From Portibacter marinus (GTDB lineage Bacteria; Bacteroidota; Bacteroidia; Chitinophagales; Saprospiraceae), in NCBI RefSeq assembly GCF_021533195.1, contig NZ_JAJNKB010000001.1:744001-808000 (forward strand): a DNA stretch of 64,000 nucleotides, given 5' to 3'. Below, piece by piece: positions 35,547 through 45,043 of this stretch. The first letter of the stretch is position 1; each line of letters begins with the position of its first letter. The notes below the pieces were generated by a model. The model saw nothing but the letters and a program-made list of their open reading frames with translations. It was not told the DNA's origin and ran no database searches. The position numbers and the translations under genes are program-made.

Positions 35547-35675
35547 ATTACGCTTTCACAACTGATTTTCTTAGTATGCTTCGAGCCATCCAGATCAACT
35601 AAAACTCAACAAAATCCTTTGCCCAGAGGACAAATATCTACTCCACATTATTTTTCAAGGGCACATTTAAACAGT

Positions 35676-36557
35676 TCACTCTATCATTACTTGAGGTTGA
35701 TTGGTAAGATAGCCATTGACCTGCAAAAAATGATCAGTTTCTTCAACCGTCAGTTTGTAATAATCAAAATTGCGGTAGTTGAAAAAGCCATGACCCTGTC
35801 CTTCATATAAATGCAAAGTACATGGACTACTGATCGCTTTCATAACCATACAATAATACTCTGCCGTTTCAACCGGCACCAGTGAGTCCCTAGTACCCAG
35901 GAAAAAAATCGTCGGAGGAGCACCAGGTCTGATATTGTGCAAAGGAGAAAAATCTTTGTATTGATCACCAATCCGTTCATAACCATATCCACCTGGACCG
36001 TTATCAATGACAGGGTTGTACAGAACCAGGGCGTTTGGCTTGCAAGAGACTGACAAATCATCTGAAGCATCGTTAAATTCTTCAATCATGGCTGCAGCTG
36101 CTGCCAGATGTCCACCTGCAGAACCACCAGAACCAATGATTTTATTAGGATCAATGTGCAAAGCACGGGTATTCTTCCTCAAATATCTGATCGCCGACTT
36201 GGCATCTTTCAGAGATTCAAATGGTGTCGTACCACTATTTTGCTTCGTTCTGTAGTCAGCTAAAAAGCAAACCAGTCCCCTTTTAGAAAAGTAGTTGGCA
36301 TGATGTTTAAAATGTGAACGATCCCCACCATTCCAACCGCCTCCAAAAAAGAAAATTATGGCCGGGTATGTCCTGGTACTATCCCAGGAAGGCGGGTAGT
36401 GGGCTTCCAGATAAAGCTTAGTTGTATCCACTTCCTTGTATAAAATCTCATTCTGTGCCACGACATCATTTGATAAAATCATAAAGAGAAGAAACAACCA
36501 ACAAGCGATCTTTCCATTATAAAACCGTAACCCATTAAACCTGTGTTCATTAATCAT
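35676..36557 (-). CDS. Secreted alpha/beta hydrolase (esterase/lipase family)
   Basis: 293 residues with a long N-terminal signal region ending VVAQ. Alpha/beta hydrolase fold of the HSL/acetyl-esterase group: oxyanion loop FFFGGGWNGG (the usual leading His of HGGG is Phe), nucleophile S146 in GSGGSAGGH, acid in GTRDSLVP and His in GQGHGFFN. Likely periplasmic deacetylase or carboxylesterase, as often found with glycan-degrading genes. It is divergent from the sodium:solute symporter gene, 147 bp away. Confidence 0.85.
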   Translation of the reverse strand: MINEHRFNGLRFYNGKIACWLFLLFMILSNDVVAQNEILYKEVDTTKLYLEAHYPPSWDSTRTYPAIIFFFGGGWNGGDRSHFKHHANYFSKRGLVCFLADYRTKQNSGTTPFESLKDAKSAIRYLRKNTRALHIDPNKIIGSGGSAGGHLAAAAAMIEEFNDASDDLSVSCKPNALVLYNPVIDNGPGGYGYERIGDQYKDFSPLHNIRPGAPPTIFFLGTRDSLVPVETAEYYCMVMKAISSPCTLHLYEGQGHGFFNYRNFDYYKLTVEETDHFLQVNGYLTNQPQVMIE

Positions 36558-36633
36558 TTTTAATGTTGATGCTTATTTTAATTTAAACCTTGAATCATTT
36601 AGAGAATAATGTGATATGCTCTCTGATTTTGAG

Positions 36634-36674
36634 GCATCATCTTACCCTCACTTTAAGGTAGCATTAAATGATGC
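36634..36674 (+). promoter_or_regulatory. Nested inverted repeat upstream of the symporter gene
   Basis: GCATCAT (36634-36640) pairs with ATGATGC (36668-36674); inside it TACC (36643-36646) pairs with GGTA (36657-36660). It ends 30 bases before the preferred ATG, so it could be a 5' leader structure or an operator in the divergent promoter region. Confidence 0.3.
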
Positions 36675-36704
36675 TCTTTCATTAATTTGATTAAATTTAT
36701 TGTC

Positions 36705-38303
36705 ATGACGTGGCTAACTTTCTTACTTTTTACAGGATTTGTAGCAGCATTTGCCAGCTATAAATTAAGAAGGGACAACATCAATACCCAAGATGGATAT
36801 TTTTTAGGAGGCAGATCGCTTACTGGAATTGTAATCGCTGGCTCCCTACTCCTAACAAATATATCAACGGAACATCTGGTGGGAATGAACGGTTCTTCCT
36901 ATAGAAATGGAGCGATCATCGTAGCATGGGAAGTCACCTCTGCATTGGCCCTGGTGATCGCAGCTATGTACTTTGCACCACGGTATTTAAAAATGGGCTT
37001 AACCACGATTCCCGAATTTTTAGAAAGAAGATTCGATGGATTGACAAGGACCATCGTGGCATTACTACTGATCATATCTTTCGTCGCTACCCTTCTCCCT
37101 ATTGTACTGTATACCGGCGCCTTAAATATTGAGGCGATTTTTGAAATCTCAGATATGCTGGGTGTTTCGCAGCGCAGAGGCATCTGGATTACCATACTTT
37201 TTGTGGGAAGTCTAGGAGCCATTTATGCCATTTTTGGAGGTTTGAAAATGGTCGCCTACACGGATACGATTAACGGTTTTGGTTTATTGGTAGCTGGATT
37301 ATTAGTACCCATTATGGCGCTCATGGCCATCGGAGGTGGAAATCCTTTCACAGGACTTTCAGAAGTATTTGCCAATGCTCCCGAAAAATTCAATGTGGTC
37401 AGTCGGGAGTCAGGTATCGGTCAAGGTGCCAGGGAAGCCATACTACCCTTCGAGGTTTTGTTTACCGGGCTCATGATCAATCAGATTTATTTCTGGACCA
37501 TGCATCAATCGATCATTCAACGGGTTTTAGGTGCAGTTAATTTAAAAGAAGCGCAAAAAGGCTTGCTGCTCACAGGTCTGCTGAAGATTCTGGTTCCAAT
37601 CGTTATCGTCTTACCCGGAATAATAGCCTTCTATCATTTTGGTGACATGTATTATGATGATCAGGACAGTATCTATCCAAGGTTGGTCAAAATGGTACTA
37701 CCCGCATGGTTAACTGGTTTTTTCGTTGCTGTAATGATGGGGGCCATACTGACTACTTTCAATTCTGCTCTAAATAGCGCGGCTACTGTTTTTAGCCTGG
37801 GAATCTATAAGAGGTACATTAAGAAGACCGCAGAAGAATCTACATTGGTCTCAATTGGTAAGTGGACGTCGTTTATTTTAGCTGCATTTGCAATCCTTAT
37901 TGCCCCATATGTCGCGAATGCTCCCGCGGGTTTGTACCAATTACTTCAGCAACTTAATGGAATATTCTTTATTCCCATCGCCAGTGTTATCATCGCAGGC
38001 TTTCTTTTTCCCAGGGTCTCCTCGACAGGTGCCAAGGCAGGTCTAATTTTCGGCTTGGCATTCTATGTCATCACCTATTATGTCCTTGAGGTGGACCTCC
38101 ACTTTGTACATATATGGGGCATTGAGTTTGTATGCAACATCATTGTGATGCATCTGGTTTCTATGCTAAGGCCACCTAAAGAGCGGTTCACCATTCACGA
38201 TGCCGGAGTGCTTGATTTGAAGCCTTGGAAATATGCCAGATCATTCAGCATTTTCCTTGTCGTTGTGACGATTTTGATTTACATCTTATTGGGCAATGTA
38301 TAA
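36705..38303 (+). CDS. Sodium:solute symporter (SSS family)
   Basis: 532 residues from ATG at 36705; a TTG six codons upstream is less likely. About 14 membrane segments with family signatures: YFLGGRSLTGIVIAGSLLLTNIS (read in two parts), YLKMGLTTIPEFLERRF, GGLKMVAYTD, FWTMHQSIIQRVLGAVNLKEAQKG and MMGAILTTFNSALNSAATVFSLG (Na+ site region). SGLT-like subgroup members carry sugars, sialic acid or inositol. Substrate not determined here; the inositol oxygenase gene 14 kb away makes inositol a possibility only. A bidirectional terminator follows. Confidence 0.9.
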   Translation: MTWLTFLLFTGFVAAFASYKLRRDNINTQDGYFLGGRSLTGIVIAGSLLLTNISTEHLVGMNGSSYRNGAIIVAWEVTSALALVIAAMYFAPRYLKMGLTTIPEFLERRFDGLTRTIVALLLIISFVATLLPIVLYTGALNIEAIFEISDMLGVSQRRGIWITILFVGSLGAIYAIFGGLKMVAYTDTINGFGLLVAGLLVPIMALMAIGGGNPFTGLSEVFANAPEKFNVVSRESGIGQGAREAILPFEVLFTGLMINQIYFWTMHQSIIQRVLGAVNLKEAQKGLLLTGLLKILVPIVIVLPGIIAFYHFGDMYYDDQDSIYPRLVKMVLPAWLTGFFVAVMMGAILTTFNSALNSAATVFSLGIYKRYIKKTAEESTLVSIGKWTSFILAAFAILIAPYVANAPAGLYQLLQQLNGIFFIPIASVIIAGFLFPRVSSTGAKAGLIFGLAFYVITYYVLEVDLHFVHIWGIEFVCNIIVMHLVSMLRPPKERFTIHDAGVLDLKPWKYARSFSIFLVVVTILIYILLGNV

Positions 38304-38304
38304 A

Positions 38305-38337
38305 AAAAGGTTTCCAGCAAAACGCCAGAAACCTTTT
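38305..38337. terminator. Bidirectional Rho-independent terminator
   Basis: AAAAGGTTTC (38305-38314) is the exact complement of GAAACCTTTT (38328-38337), with a 13-base loop and A/T tracts on both sides. It lies between the converging symporter and LRR-Ig operon, and can serve both. Confidence 0.85.
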
Positions 38338-38355
38338 ATAACACAGATTATAAAT

Positions 38356-41300
38356 CTACTTTTTAACTACACTAATGGTCTGATATTTTTGATCATCCTG
38401 AAGCATGATATGATATAATCCCGCATGAAGATGACCTAAATTTAATTGGATATCCTTGGCATTATAGCTTTGACGGAAAACCAATTGTCCTGCTGCATTA
38501 AAAACAGAAACTTTTCCAATCACCTCTTCGGACTGAATTCTCACTTTTTCACCCACTGGGTTTCCGTAAATTTTCAATCCATCGAAAGTCAGTTCCACCA
38601 AGCCTGAAGGCGGTGCTACAGATACGGTAGTAGGTTCACTGAATATATCCAAACCTGGTACAAGTGGACTTTGAACCAAAGCAAAGTAAGATCCGCTATC
38701 CTCAGTGGTTACACTATCTATCTGCAAGGTAGCCTCTTCAGCGCCTTCCACAACCATATCTTCACCTTTTATCCAGGTATAAACATTGGAAGAACCACCT
38801 ACATTCACTGATATTGCTAGTGTGTCACCGGTATCCAGATCCAGTGCTGTTGAATCACCTACATTAGCCTGAGGAGAATATCTGAATTCCTCTACCAGGG
38901 TATCTTGTGTAATGACCACATTACTTTCCAAATCTTCGAAAGTTAAGAAGTTATCATGTACCCTGACTTTAGCACCATCTCCCCATACAATTCCTGACAT
39001 GTCAGGTAGGTCTGTCAAATTATTTCCATTTAAATATAATCTATCAAGTCCACTTGAGGTCAATAATTCCGGAGGTAAAGCATCGTAATTACCATCGTGG
39101 AAATACAATTTAACCATAGATGGTAACGTGAAAAACGCGCCTGGGACCATGCCTTCTATTGGCGATCCTTCCGTATTGAATTCTGTCAGGTTTACCATTT
39201 TTTCAACCCCTTCTGTTTCAATAGATGTGATACCACTAAATTTCAACTGGAAGCGTTCGACTTTTGTCCAATTCCAAAGAAAAGATGGCAATGCACCTAC
39301 TAGAAGTGAATCATCTCTAAATTCAACCTTACTTGATAACTCGGTTAGATTACCAAGAGATTCCTGTAATGTACCAATCAGATGCATATCCCGAAAATCT
39401 ACCCCTACTACTCGTCGTGTCAAACTATCTACAGTAACTCCTTCCCAGGTATCAATGGGTCCGTTTAACCAGGAGTCATAACCTACCCATGTTTCACCAC
39501 CGTTAAAGTTGTAAAGATCCACAAGTGCTAAAGAATCCATACTGGCTGCATTTCCCAATAGCACGATATCATGAGAAACAATATCTAAGCCCGGAACAAG
39601 TGGACTTTGTACCACGACATAATAGGTCCCTGCATCTACAGCTTCATCGAATGAAGTTATGACAAAGCTTTCACCCTCGCCTACCAGATCTTCTCCTTTT
39701 ATCCAAGAATAGACATTCTCACTTCCACCGACCGGCACTTGTAAAGTTACTTCACTACCTGGCTCAGGCATTAAAGTCATCATTTCACCCACTTTAGCCT
39801 GCGGAGAGTATCTGAATTCTTCAACCAATGTATCCATGGTTAATACAATATTATCCTCTAGATCCTCAAAAGTCAAGTGGTTATTGTGAACCCGTATTTT
39901 TGCTCCTTCAGCCCATACAATATTAGACATATCAGGTAGCTCAGTAAGATTGTTTCCATTTAAATATAATCTGTCCAATCCGCTGGTAGTGACCATTTCT
40001 GGAGGCAAGGCATCATATTCTCCGTCATGGAAATACAATTTCTGCATTGAAGGCAACATGAAAAATTCAGCTGGTACCATGCCTTCTATAGGTGATCCTT
40101 CAGTATTGAATTCTGTTAGGTTTACCATTTTTTCAACGCCGTCTGTTTCTATGGAGGTAATTCCACTAAATTTTAATTGGAAGCGCTCAACTTTTGTCCA
40201 GTTCCATAAGAATGAAGGAAGTGCACCCACCAACAGAGTGTCATCTCTGAACTCTATCTTACTTGAAATCTCGGTTAAATTTCCTAGCGTTTCCTGAAGT
40301 GTACCGGTCAGATGCATATCTCTGAAATCCACTCCGACTACACGTTGAGTAGCGCTGTCGACAGTTACACCTTCCCAATCAGCAATTGGTCCATTGAGCC
40401 AGGTATCGTAACCCTCCCAAGTATTTCCACCGTTATTATTATAAAGATCTGCCAATGCTATTGAATCCTGAATCAATGGTGACTGATATAGATATACTGG
40501 CTCAGAAACAATATCCAGGCCTGGTACAAGCGTACTTTGTGCTACAGAATAATATTTCCCTGAGTGTACTGCAGGATCAAATGACTCTATTTCGTAAATC
40601 GCTGTCTCAGCAACAATTTCATCATCCCCATCTAACCAAATGTATACATTTTGCGATCCGGGTATCGTAGCATCAAGCCTTACAGTATCTCCGACATCGG
40701 GATACATGAAAGTTAATTCAGATGTCGTCATTTGTGGTGAATACCTGAACTCTTCCACTGGCATTTGATCCTGAATAGAAACGTTAGGTTCTAAATCTTC
40801 AAAGTCCAATTTATTATTATGAACTCGGATTTTTGCCCCATCGCCCCAGGTAATGCCTGACATGTCCGGTATTTCAGTAAGGTTGTTACCATTGAGGTAA
40901 AGTCTGGTGTAGCCGGAAATAGAGGTTATATTAGGTGGTAGGGCATCATACTCGCTATCATGCAAATACAATTTATCCATGGCAGGTAACTCGAAAATCA
41001 CCGCTGGAACCATACCAGCGATCGGCGTATTCTCAGAATTAAACTCTGTCAGGTTAACCATATTTTCCATGCCGGTGACATCTATCGATGTATAGCCACA
41101 GAACTTTACCTGAAACCTTTCGACATTCACCCAGTTCCATAAGAATGCCGGCAGCTCGCCTGTTAATCCTTCGTGGCCATTGAGTTGAATCTTGCCACTC
41201 ATTTGGTCCAGGTTGCCCAGACTAGAAGGTAATGTACCTACCAATGACATATTAATAAATTCTACATGGGTAACGCGTTGTGTCGCGCTGTCTACGGTCA

Positions 41301-41499
41301 CATCTCGCCATGTCGAAAGAGGACCATTGAACCAGGATTCGAAACCATCCCAGTTTTCACCTCCACATTGATTGTATAAATCCACTAAAGCCAGTGAGTC
41401 TGCTGCGAGATCCTGCGCATTTAGGTTTGAGGTAAAAAAGCTTAGACATGCCAACAGGCATATCGTAAAAAGTTGTCTAATTGTTGCCATAATTTTCAT
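38356..41499 (-). CDS. Triplicated LRR-like / Ig-like surface protein with T9SS sorting domain
   Basis: 1047 residues. Signal peptide ending LNAQ, then three tandem units beginning at residues 34, 345 and 655 (period about 310). Each unit has a leucine-rich part of about 210 residues (opening DSLALVDLYN and a WF/WLNGP motif, then GTLPSSLGNL-type repeats, LYLNGNNLTEIPDMS, VEEFRYSPQ) and an Ig-like part of about 95 (YTWIKGED, VQSPLVPGLDI). Units 2 and 3 are very alike, marking a recent duplication. The C-terminal KIYGNPVGEKVRI and ISVVKK is a type A T9SS signal. Last gene of the Sus-type operon, 3 bp after the previous gene. Probably a surface adhesin or ligand-binding protein. Confidence 0.88.
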   Translation of the reverse strand: MKIMATIRQLFTICLLACLSFFTSNLNAQDLAADSLALVDLYNQCGGENWDGFESWFNGPLSTWRDVTVDSATQRVTHVEFINMSLVGTLPSSLGNLDQMSGKIQLNGHEGLTGELPAFLWNWVNVERFQVKFCGYTSIDVTGMENMVNLTEFNSENTPIAGMVPAVIFELPAMDKLYLHDSEYDALPPNITSISGYTRLYLNGNNLTEIPDMSGITWGDGAKIRVHNNKLDFEDLEPNVSIQDQMPVEEFRYSPQMTTSELTFMYPDVGDTVRLDATIPGSQNVYIWLDGDDEIVAETAIYEIESFDPAVHSGKYYSVAQSTLVPGLDIVSEPVYLYQSPLIQDSIALADLYNNNGGNTWEGYDTWLNGPIADWEGVTVDSATQRVVGVDFRDMHLTGTLQETLGNLTEISSKIEFRDDTLLVGALPSFLWNWTKVERFQLKFSGITSIETDGVEKMVNLTEFNTEGSPIEGMVPAEFFMLPSMQKLYFHDGEYDALPPEMVTTSGLDRLYLNGNNLTELPDMSNIVWAEGAKIRVHNNHLTFEDLEDNIVLTMDTLVEEFRYSPQAKVGEMMTLMPEPGSEVTLQVPVGGSENVYSWIKGEDLVGEGESFVITSFDEAVDAGTYYVVVQSPLVPGLDIVSHDIVLLGNAASMDSLALVDLYNFNGGETWVGYDSWLNGPIDTWEGVTVDSLTRRVVGVDFRDMHLIGTLQESLGNLTELSSKVEFRDDSLLVGALPSFLWNWTKVERFQLKFSGITSIETEGVEKMVNLTEFNTEGSPIEGMVPGAFFTLPSMVKLYFHDGNYDALPPELLTSSGLDRLYLNGNNLTDLPDMSGIVWGDGAKVRVHDNFLTFEDLESNVVITQDTLVEEFRYSPQANVGDSTALDLDTGDTLAISVNVGGSSNVYTWIKGEDMVVEGAEEATLQIDSVTTEDSGSYFALVQSPLVPGLDIFSEPTTVSVAPPSGLVELTFDGLKIYGNPVGEKVRIQSEEVIGKVSVFNAAGQLVFRQSYNAKDIQLNLGHLHAGLYHIMLQDDQKYQTISVVKK

Positions 41500-41502
41500 T
41501 GT

Positions 41503-44082
41503 TTAGTAAATCAGTATTTTAAAGGTTTTTCTTGACGATTGTATTTTTGATTCAACCACAAGGTGATAAATCCCACTATTCCATTCTGAAAGTTGGATTG
41601 TAGTTTGTTTTTCACCATTCGTATTCATGCTTTTGACTCTTTGACCTAAATGATTATATATTTCTATGCGGTCTATGGTGTATTCAGATTCGATGTTGAT
41701 TAGATCACCATTTGATGGATTGGGATAGATTTTTATGTCAATGGCATCCAGGTCCTCTATATGAGTAAAGATACCGAAAACATCATTGATGATATTCTCA
41801 TCATTTACAACCGTATAATTTCTGGTTTCCGGAGTTTGATTTTCAAATTCCTCCCCTTTTCGATAATTGTAGGTAATGACATCACCCGCTGTTTTCTTAG
41901 GCAAGGTAAAGGTGTACAATTGGTCTCCCATCTTTTCCATAAGGTATCCGTCGTTCCAATCATTGTCGATACCCATCAAATAAAGATTATCTCCATCTGT
42001 ATTGGCTTGAACATTAAAAGTGACATCTCGATTTAAGATTCCAAAGAGCGTATCACCAGTTACCTGCCGGTCAGCAACTCTAAAACTAAGAAATACATTG
42101 CCTGTAATAAGTGAGTCCATATTTTCCTCTCTGGGCATCAAAGTGAGTACAGTATTGCCCAATGAGTCTGTGGAATAAACGGTATCCGTGACTGCAATTG
42201 TGGTTCTTGAGAAAACATCCCAATCATATTCATCATCTGCCAAAGCTGTAGTAACAGTCCAAGTATGGTCCCCTGCCACTTGATCACCATTACTGCCGTC
42301 GTCGTAAAGTTGAATTGGCACTATTCTCCAGCTGCCTTCAATGACCATGTCCGTAAAGGATTCACTACCATCCTCGAAATAAAGGGTCACTTCAGATCGA
42401 TCTACGGTAACCACGTTTTCCACATCTATGGTTTCCCCAGGGATGACAGTTCCGGAATATAGACCATGAATGCTTCCTTCCTGATACTGTACAGAAAGTA
42501 TTTCCGTACTGTCACTCAATGACTCATTTAAGGTAAGTAGGACTGATTTTGAGATATAATTATCTAAAGGCCCTGCCAGAAGTGTCTTGTTTATCACTTC
42601 ATAGGTATTGTTCCCTTGAACAACAAATGACGCATCTTGAATTGAATTCGCATCAATAAAATAATCGAAATTTAAGATGATTCCACTACCATCTAAAGTG
42701 GTAACAGCCGAAAGGAGTTGAGGAGACTGTCCCGCCCGATTCTCTACTTCCATTTCATCTAATGCATTAAGCTTCCCGCCATTTTGATCAGCAATAACCG
42801 ATCCTTCATAACTCAAAATCACACGCTCTTCTTCTGCAATTGCTTCACTTAAGAAAATTCTGACTTCTCTGTCGATTCTACCTCTAATTTCAAATCCACT
42901 AACCTCATGAACTTGTCCATCAGCCTGTACAATCAAGCCTTCATATCCCTCTGATCCGGCCATTCTTTTTGAAAAGTACAAATCAATATACTGACCACTA
43001 TCATGGACCACTGCCTTTTGAATCACGGGGGCGACAGGTTCAGGTACCAGAAATACTCCTTTAGTAAATACTTCACCATAGTTGCCATTGCTATCATAGG
43101 ATTTGACATAATCATTTGTAATCCTTGTAGTGTAGTGACCATAGTCAGATTCTTTCACACTGGAGATACTATATGTTTTATCATCTCTCCCAAATCTACT
43201 CAGTCCTTCTTTAAACCATTGATAGGTAATAAACTCCTCTTTTGTTCCTGCCTCAGTACAAATCATCTCAACTGATGAGCCCAGCGGTGCTACGATTTCC
43301 TGAACATCACCCACATCAAACATATCCCTTGCTTCCAGTCCAAACTCCATTGGGTTTGGCGAAACTGAGTAGAAAAATTCAACGATCCTTTCCATTAAGA
43401 AATAGGAGAAACGACTATTGTAAAACCATTGCGTCCCTTGTAGATTTCTTGCACCTTCAGCTCCCAGGAAATCCAGATTAGGGACATAATCATAATTATT
43501 ATATCGAACATTGATTTTTCGAATATCCGTACAATTACGAAATGCATCAGAAATTCCTTTTCCGAACCATGCGGCCTCGGTATCGAAATGTTGTAAGGAC
43601 TTTAAGTACAACTCATCTGGTATGATTTCATCTCTGAAACCATCATTCCCATTGACCCGAAACTGCTGCAATGCCGTTAAGAGTCCAACATCATGCGGAA
43701 CATATCCAGACAAATTGTTCTGCCCGTCTGTTCTCCGACCAATAACCGGCCAGAGCCAGGTCACTCTACCGATCGTTTCCGTAGAGTTAGGGAGAGCCCG
43801 CTCTTCCACTCTTACACCAAACCATTCTGAAATGGGACCGTCAAACCACTTGTTAAACCCTCCGTCATAAAAATCCTGCCATTCAGTGGAAAGGTTTTCA
43901 CGATTAAAGCCCTCCTGATTAGATATCCAGTTAGGACCATCTGTGGCCCAATAGAAGGCTACTAAAGCCAATGAGTCCTGCTCTGCAACTTTAAATTGTG
44001 AATGAATGGATGTGAAGGCAATCAAGCCCAATAAAACAAGTATATATTTTTTGATTGCTATCATCATTTTATTGTTGGACAA
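41503..44082 (-). CDS. Multi-domain LRR-like / Ig / CBM20-like T9SS surface protein
   Basis: 859 residues (Met6 or Met7 are also possible starts and fit the signal MIAIKKYILVLLGL better). Order: signal peptide; LRR-like region (about 36-245, opening DSLALVAFYWATDGPNW as in the next gene); Ig-like domain (about 262-345, YQWFKEG); two SwmB/Big-like domains with YFSKRMAG and NFDYFIDA (about 352-560); a region with YDDGSNGDQVAGDHTWT; a CBM20-like module (about 690-780, LYLMGIDNDWNDGYLM then VITYNYRKGE and ETRNYTV); and a T9SS C-terminal domain with KIYPNPSNGD. Overlaps the preceding lipoprotein gene by 14 bp. Likely surface glycan- or protein-binding. Confidence 0.85.
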   Translation of the reverse strand: MSNNKMMIAIKKYILVLLGLIAFTSIHSQFKVAEQDSLALVAFYWATDGPNWISNQEGFNRENLSTEWQDFYDGGFNKWFDGPISEWFGVRVEERALPNSTETIGRVTWLWPVIGRRTDGQNNLSGYVPHDVGLLTALQQFRVNGNDGFRDEIIPDELYLKSLQHFDTEAAWFGKGISDAFRNCTDIRKINVRYNNYDYVPNLDFLGAEGARNLQGTQWFYNSRFSYFLMERIVEFFYSVSPNPMEFGLEARDMFDVGDVQEIVAPLGSSVEMICTEAGTKEEFITYQWFKEGLSRFGRDDKTYSISSVKESDYGHYTTRITNDYVKSYDSNGNYGEVFTKGVFLVPEPVAPVIQKAVVHDSGQYIDLYFSKRMAGSEGYEGLIVQADGQVHEVSGFEIRGRIDREVRIFLSEAIAEEERVILSYEGSVIADQNGGKLNALDEMEVENRAGQSPQLLSAVTTLDGSGIILNFDYFIDANSIQDASFVVQGNNTYEVINKTLLAGPLDNYISKSVLLTLNESLSDSTEILSVQYQEGSIHGLYSGTVIPGETIDVENVVTVDRSEVTLYFEDGSESFTDMVIEGSWRIVPIQLYDDGSNGDQVAGDHTWTVTTALADDEYDWDVFSRTTIAVTDTVYSTDSLGNTVLTLMPREENMDSLITGNVFLSFRVADRQVTGDTLFGILNRDVTFNVQANTDGDNLYLMGIDNDWNDGYLMEKMGDQLYTFTLPKKTAGDVITYNYRKGEEFENQTPETRNYTVVNDENIINDVFGIFTHIEDLDAIDIKIYPNPSNGDLINIESEYTIDRIEIYNHLGQRVKSMNTNGEKQTTIQLSEWNSGIYHLVVESKIQSSRKTFKILIY

Positions 44083-45037
44083 TTATAGAGCATTTTAATA
44101 CATAGGAAGTGCCATCATATCTGGGTACAGCGCCAGGATGCAGCGCATCGACTTTGAGAATTCCTTTATTGAGTGAATTAATGGCATTTAAGTCTGCAAC
44201 AAAAGCGATAAAATCACCACGCTCCACCCGATCAACTACTGTAGATCCATTTGCTGATATCTCTGCCTCTGTTGTGATTCTTTCTACATCTCCAGCGGAT
44301 AGAGATTCAAGATCTGTATCTGCTGCAATGTCAATCTTCATAAATTTAGTGCTGTTCTCTACATTTAGATCAAGGTCTAGCCTACCAGATGCTGGAGCTG
44401 CAATGACCGAGTTATTATTTGCAGGATTATAATAAAAAATAATGTCTATCTTCTCCTGGATTGCAACATTTTCAGCCGAGAATGTGCTATAATTAGACTT
44501 TATGTCCTGATATACCATACCTTCTGAAGCAGCAATGGCATCGTGAAATGTAGCATCTTTTGCATAAACGACCAATTCATTATAGACCCTTACAGCGGGA
44601 ACGACTTCTACCGTTGTTTCCTTCTGAACTTTTCCCGATTCATCGATTAATATGACCGTGATTCTTGATTTATTAGCATCATCCGGAATGATGTAATCAT
44701 ACCGCACTTTAAATTGCTTTATTCCAGGTCTGATGGTGCCGAAATTATGATCAGCGAAAGGATCGTCATACGAATCGTCACTGACGTTATATCCGGATCC
44801 ATTCTTTCCTTCTATGGTTGTTTTGATGATACACGATTTGATGTCAAAATCAGAATCTGCTAGAATTTCAAAGCTTACAATGTCATTGGCAGCACCATTC
44901 TTTTGCCCAATAGGATTGATCTCCAAACTCGCATCCGAATCCTCATAATCCACTTCTATTCCATCTTCTACAAATCCACCACAAGCCAGCAGTATACCTG
45001 TAAGAATTAATATCAATATTTTATTTACTCGTTTCAT
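44069..45037 (-). CDS. Lipoprotein in SusE-like position
   Basis: 322 residues, lipobox LLACGG (Cys19). No recognised family. Beta-rich: a first Ig-like stretch (about 45-150, IVSFEILADSDFDI, IKQFKVRYDY, RITVILIDESGKVQ) and a second region (about 150-322) ending YVLKCSIIVQQ. The position right after susD, 6 bp apart, is where SusE/SusF-type surface glycan-binding lipoproteins are often encoded, so surface ligand binding is inferred from context only. Confidence 0.7.
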   Translation of the reverse strand: MKRVNKILILILTGILLACGGFVEDGIEVDYEDSDASLEINPIGQKNGAANDIVSFEILADSDFDIKSCIIKTTIEGKNGSGYNVSDDSYDDPFADHNFGTIRPGIKQFKVRYDYIIPDDANKSRITVILIDESGKVQKETTVEVVPAVRVYNELVVYAKDATFHDAIAASEGMVYQDIKSNYSTFSAENVAIQEKIDIIFYYNPANNNSVIAAPASGRLDLDLNVENSTKFMKIDIAADTDLESLSAGDVERITTEAEISANGSTVVDRVERGDFIAFVADLNAINSLNKGILKVDALHPGAVPRYDGTSYVLKCSIIVQQ

Positions 45038-45043
45038 TCGATC

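Noticed and set aside
39128-40297. Plus-strand open frames over the LRR-Ig gene
   Set aside because: Antisense shadows repeated because the underlying gene is repeated.
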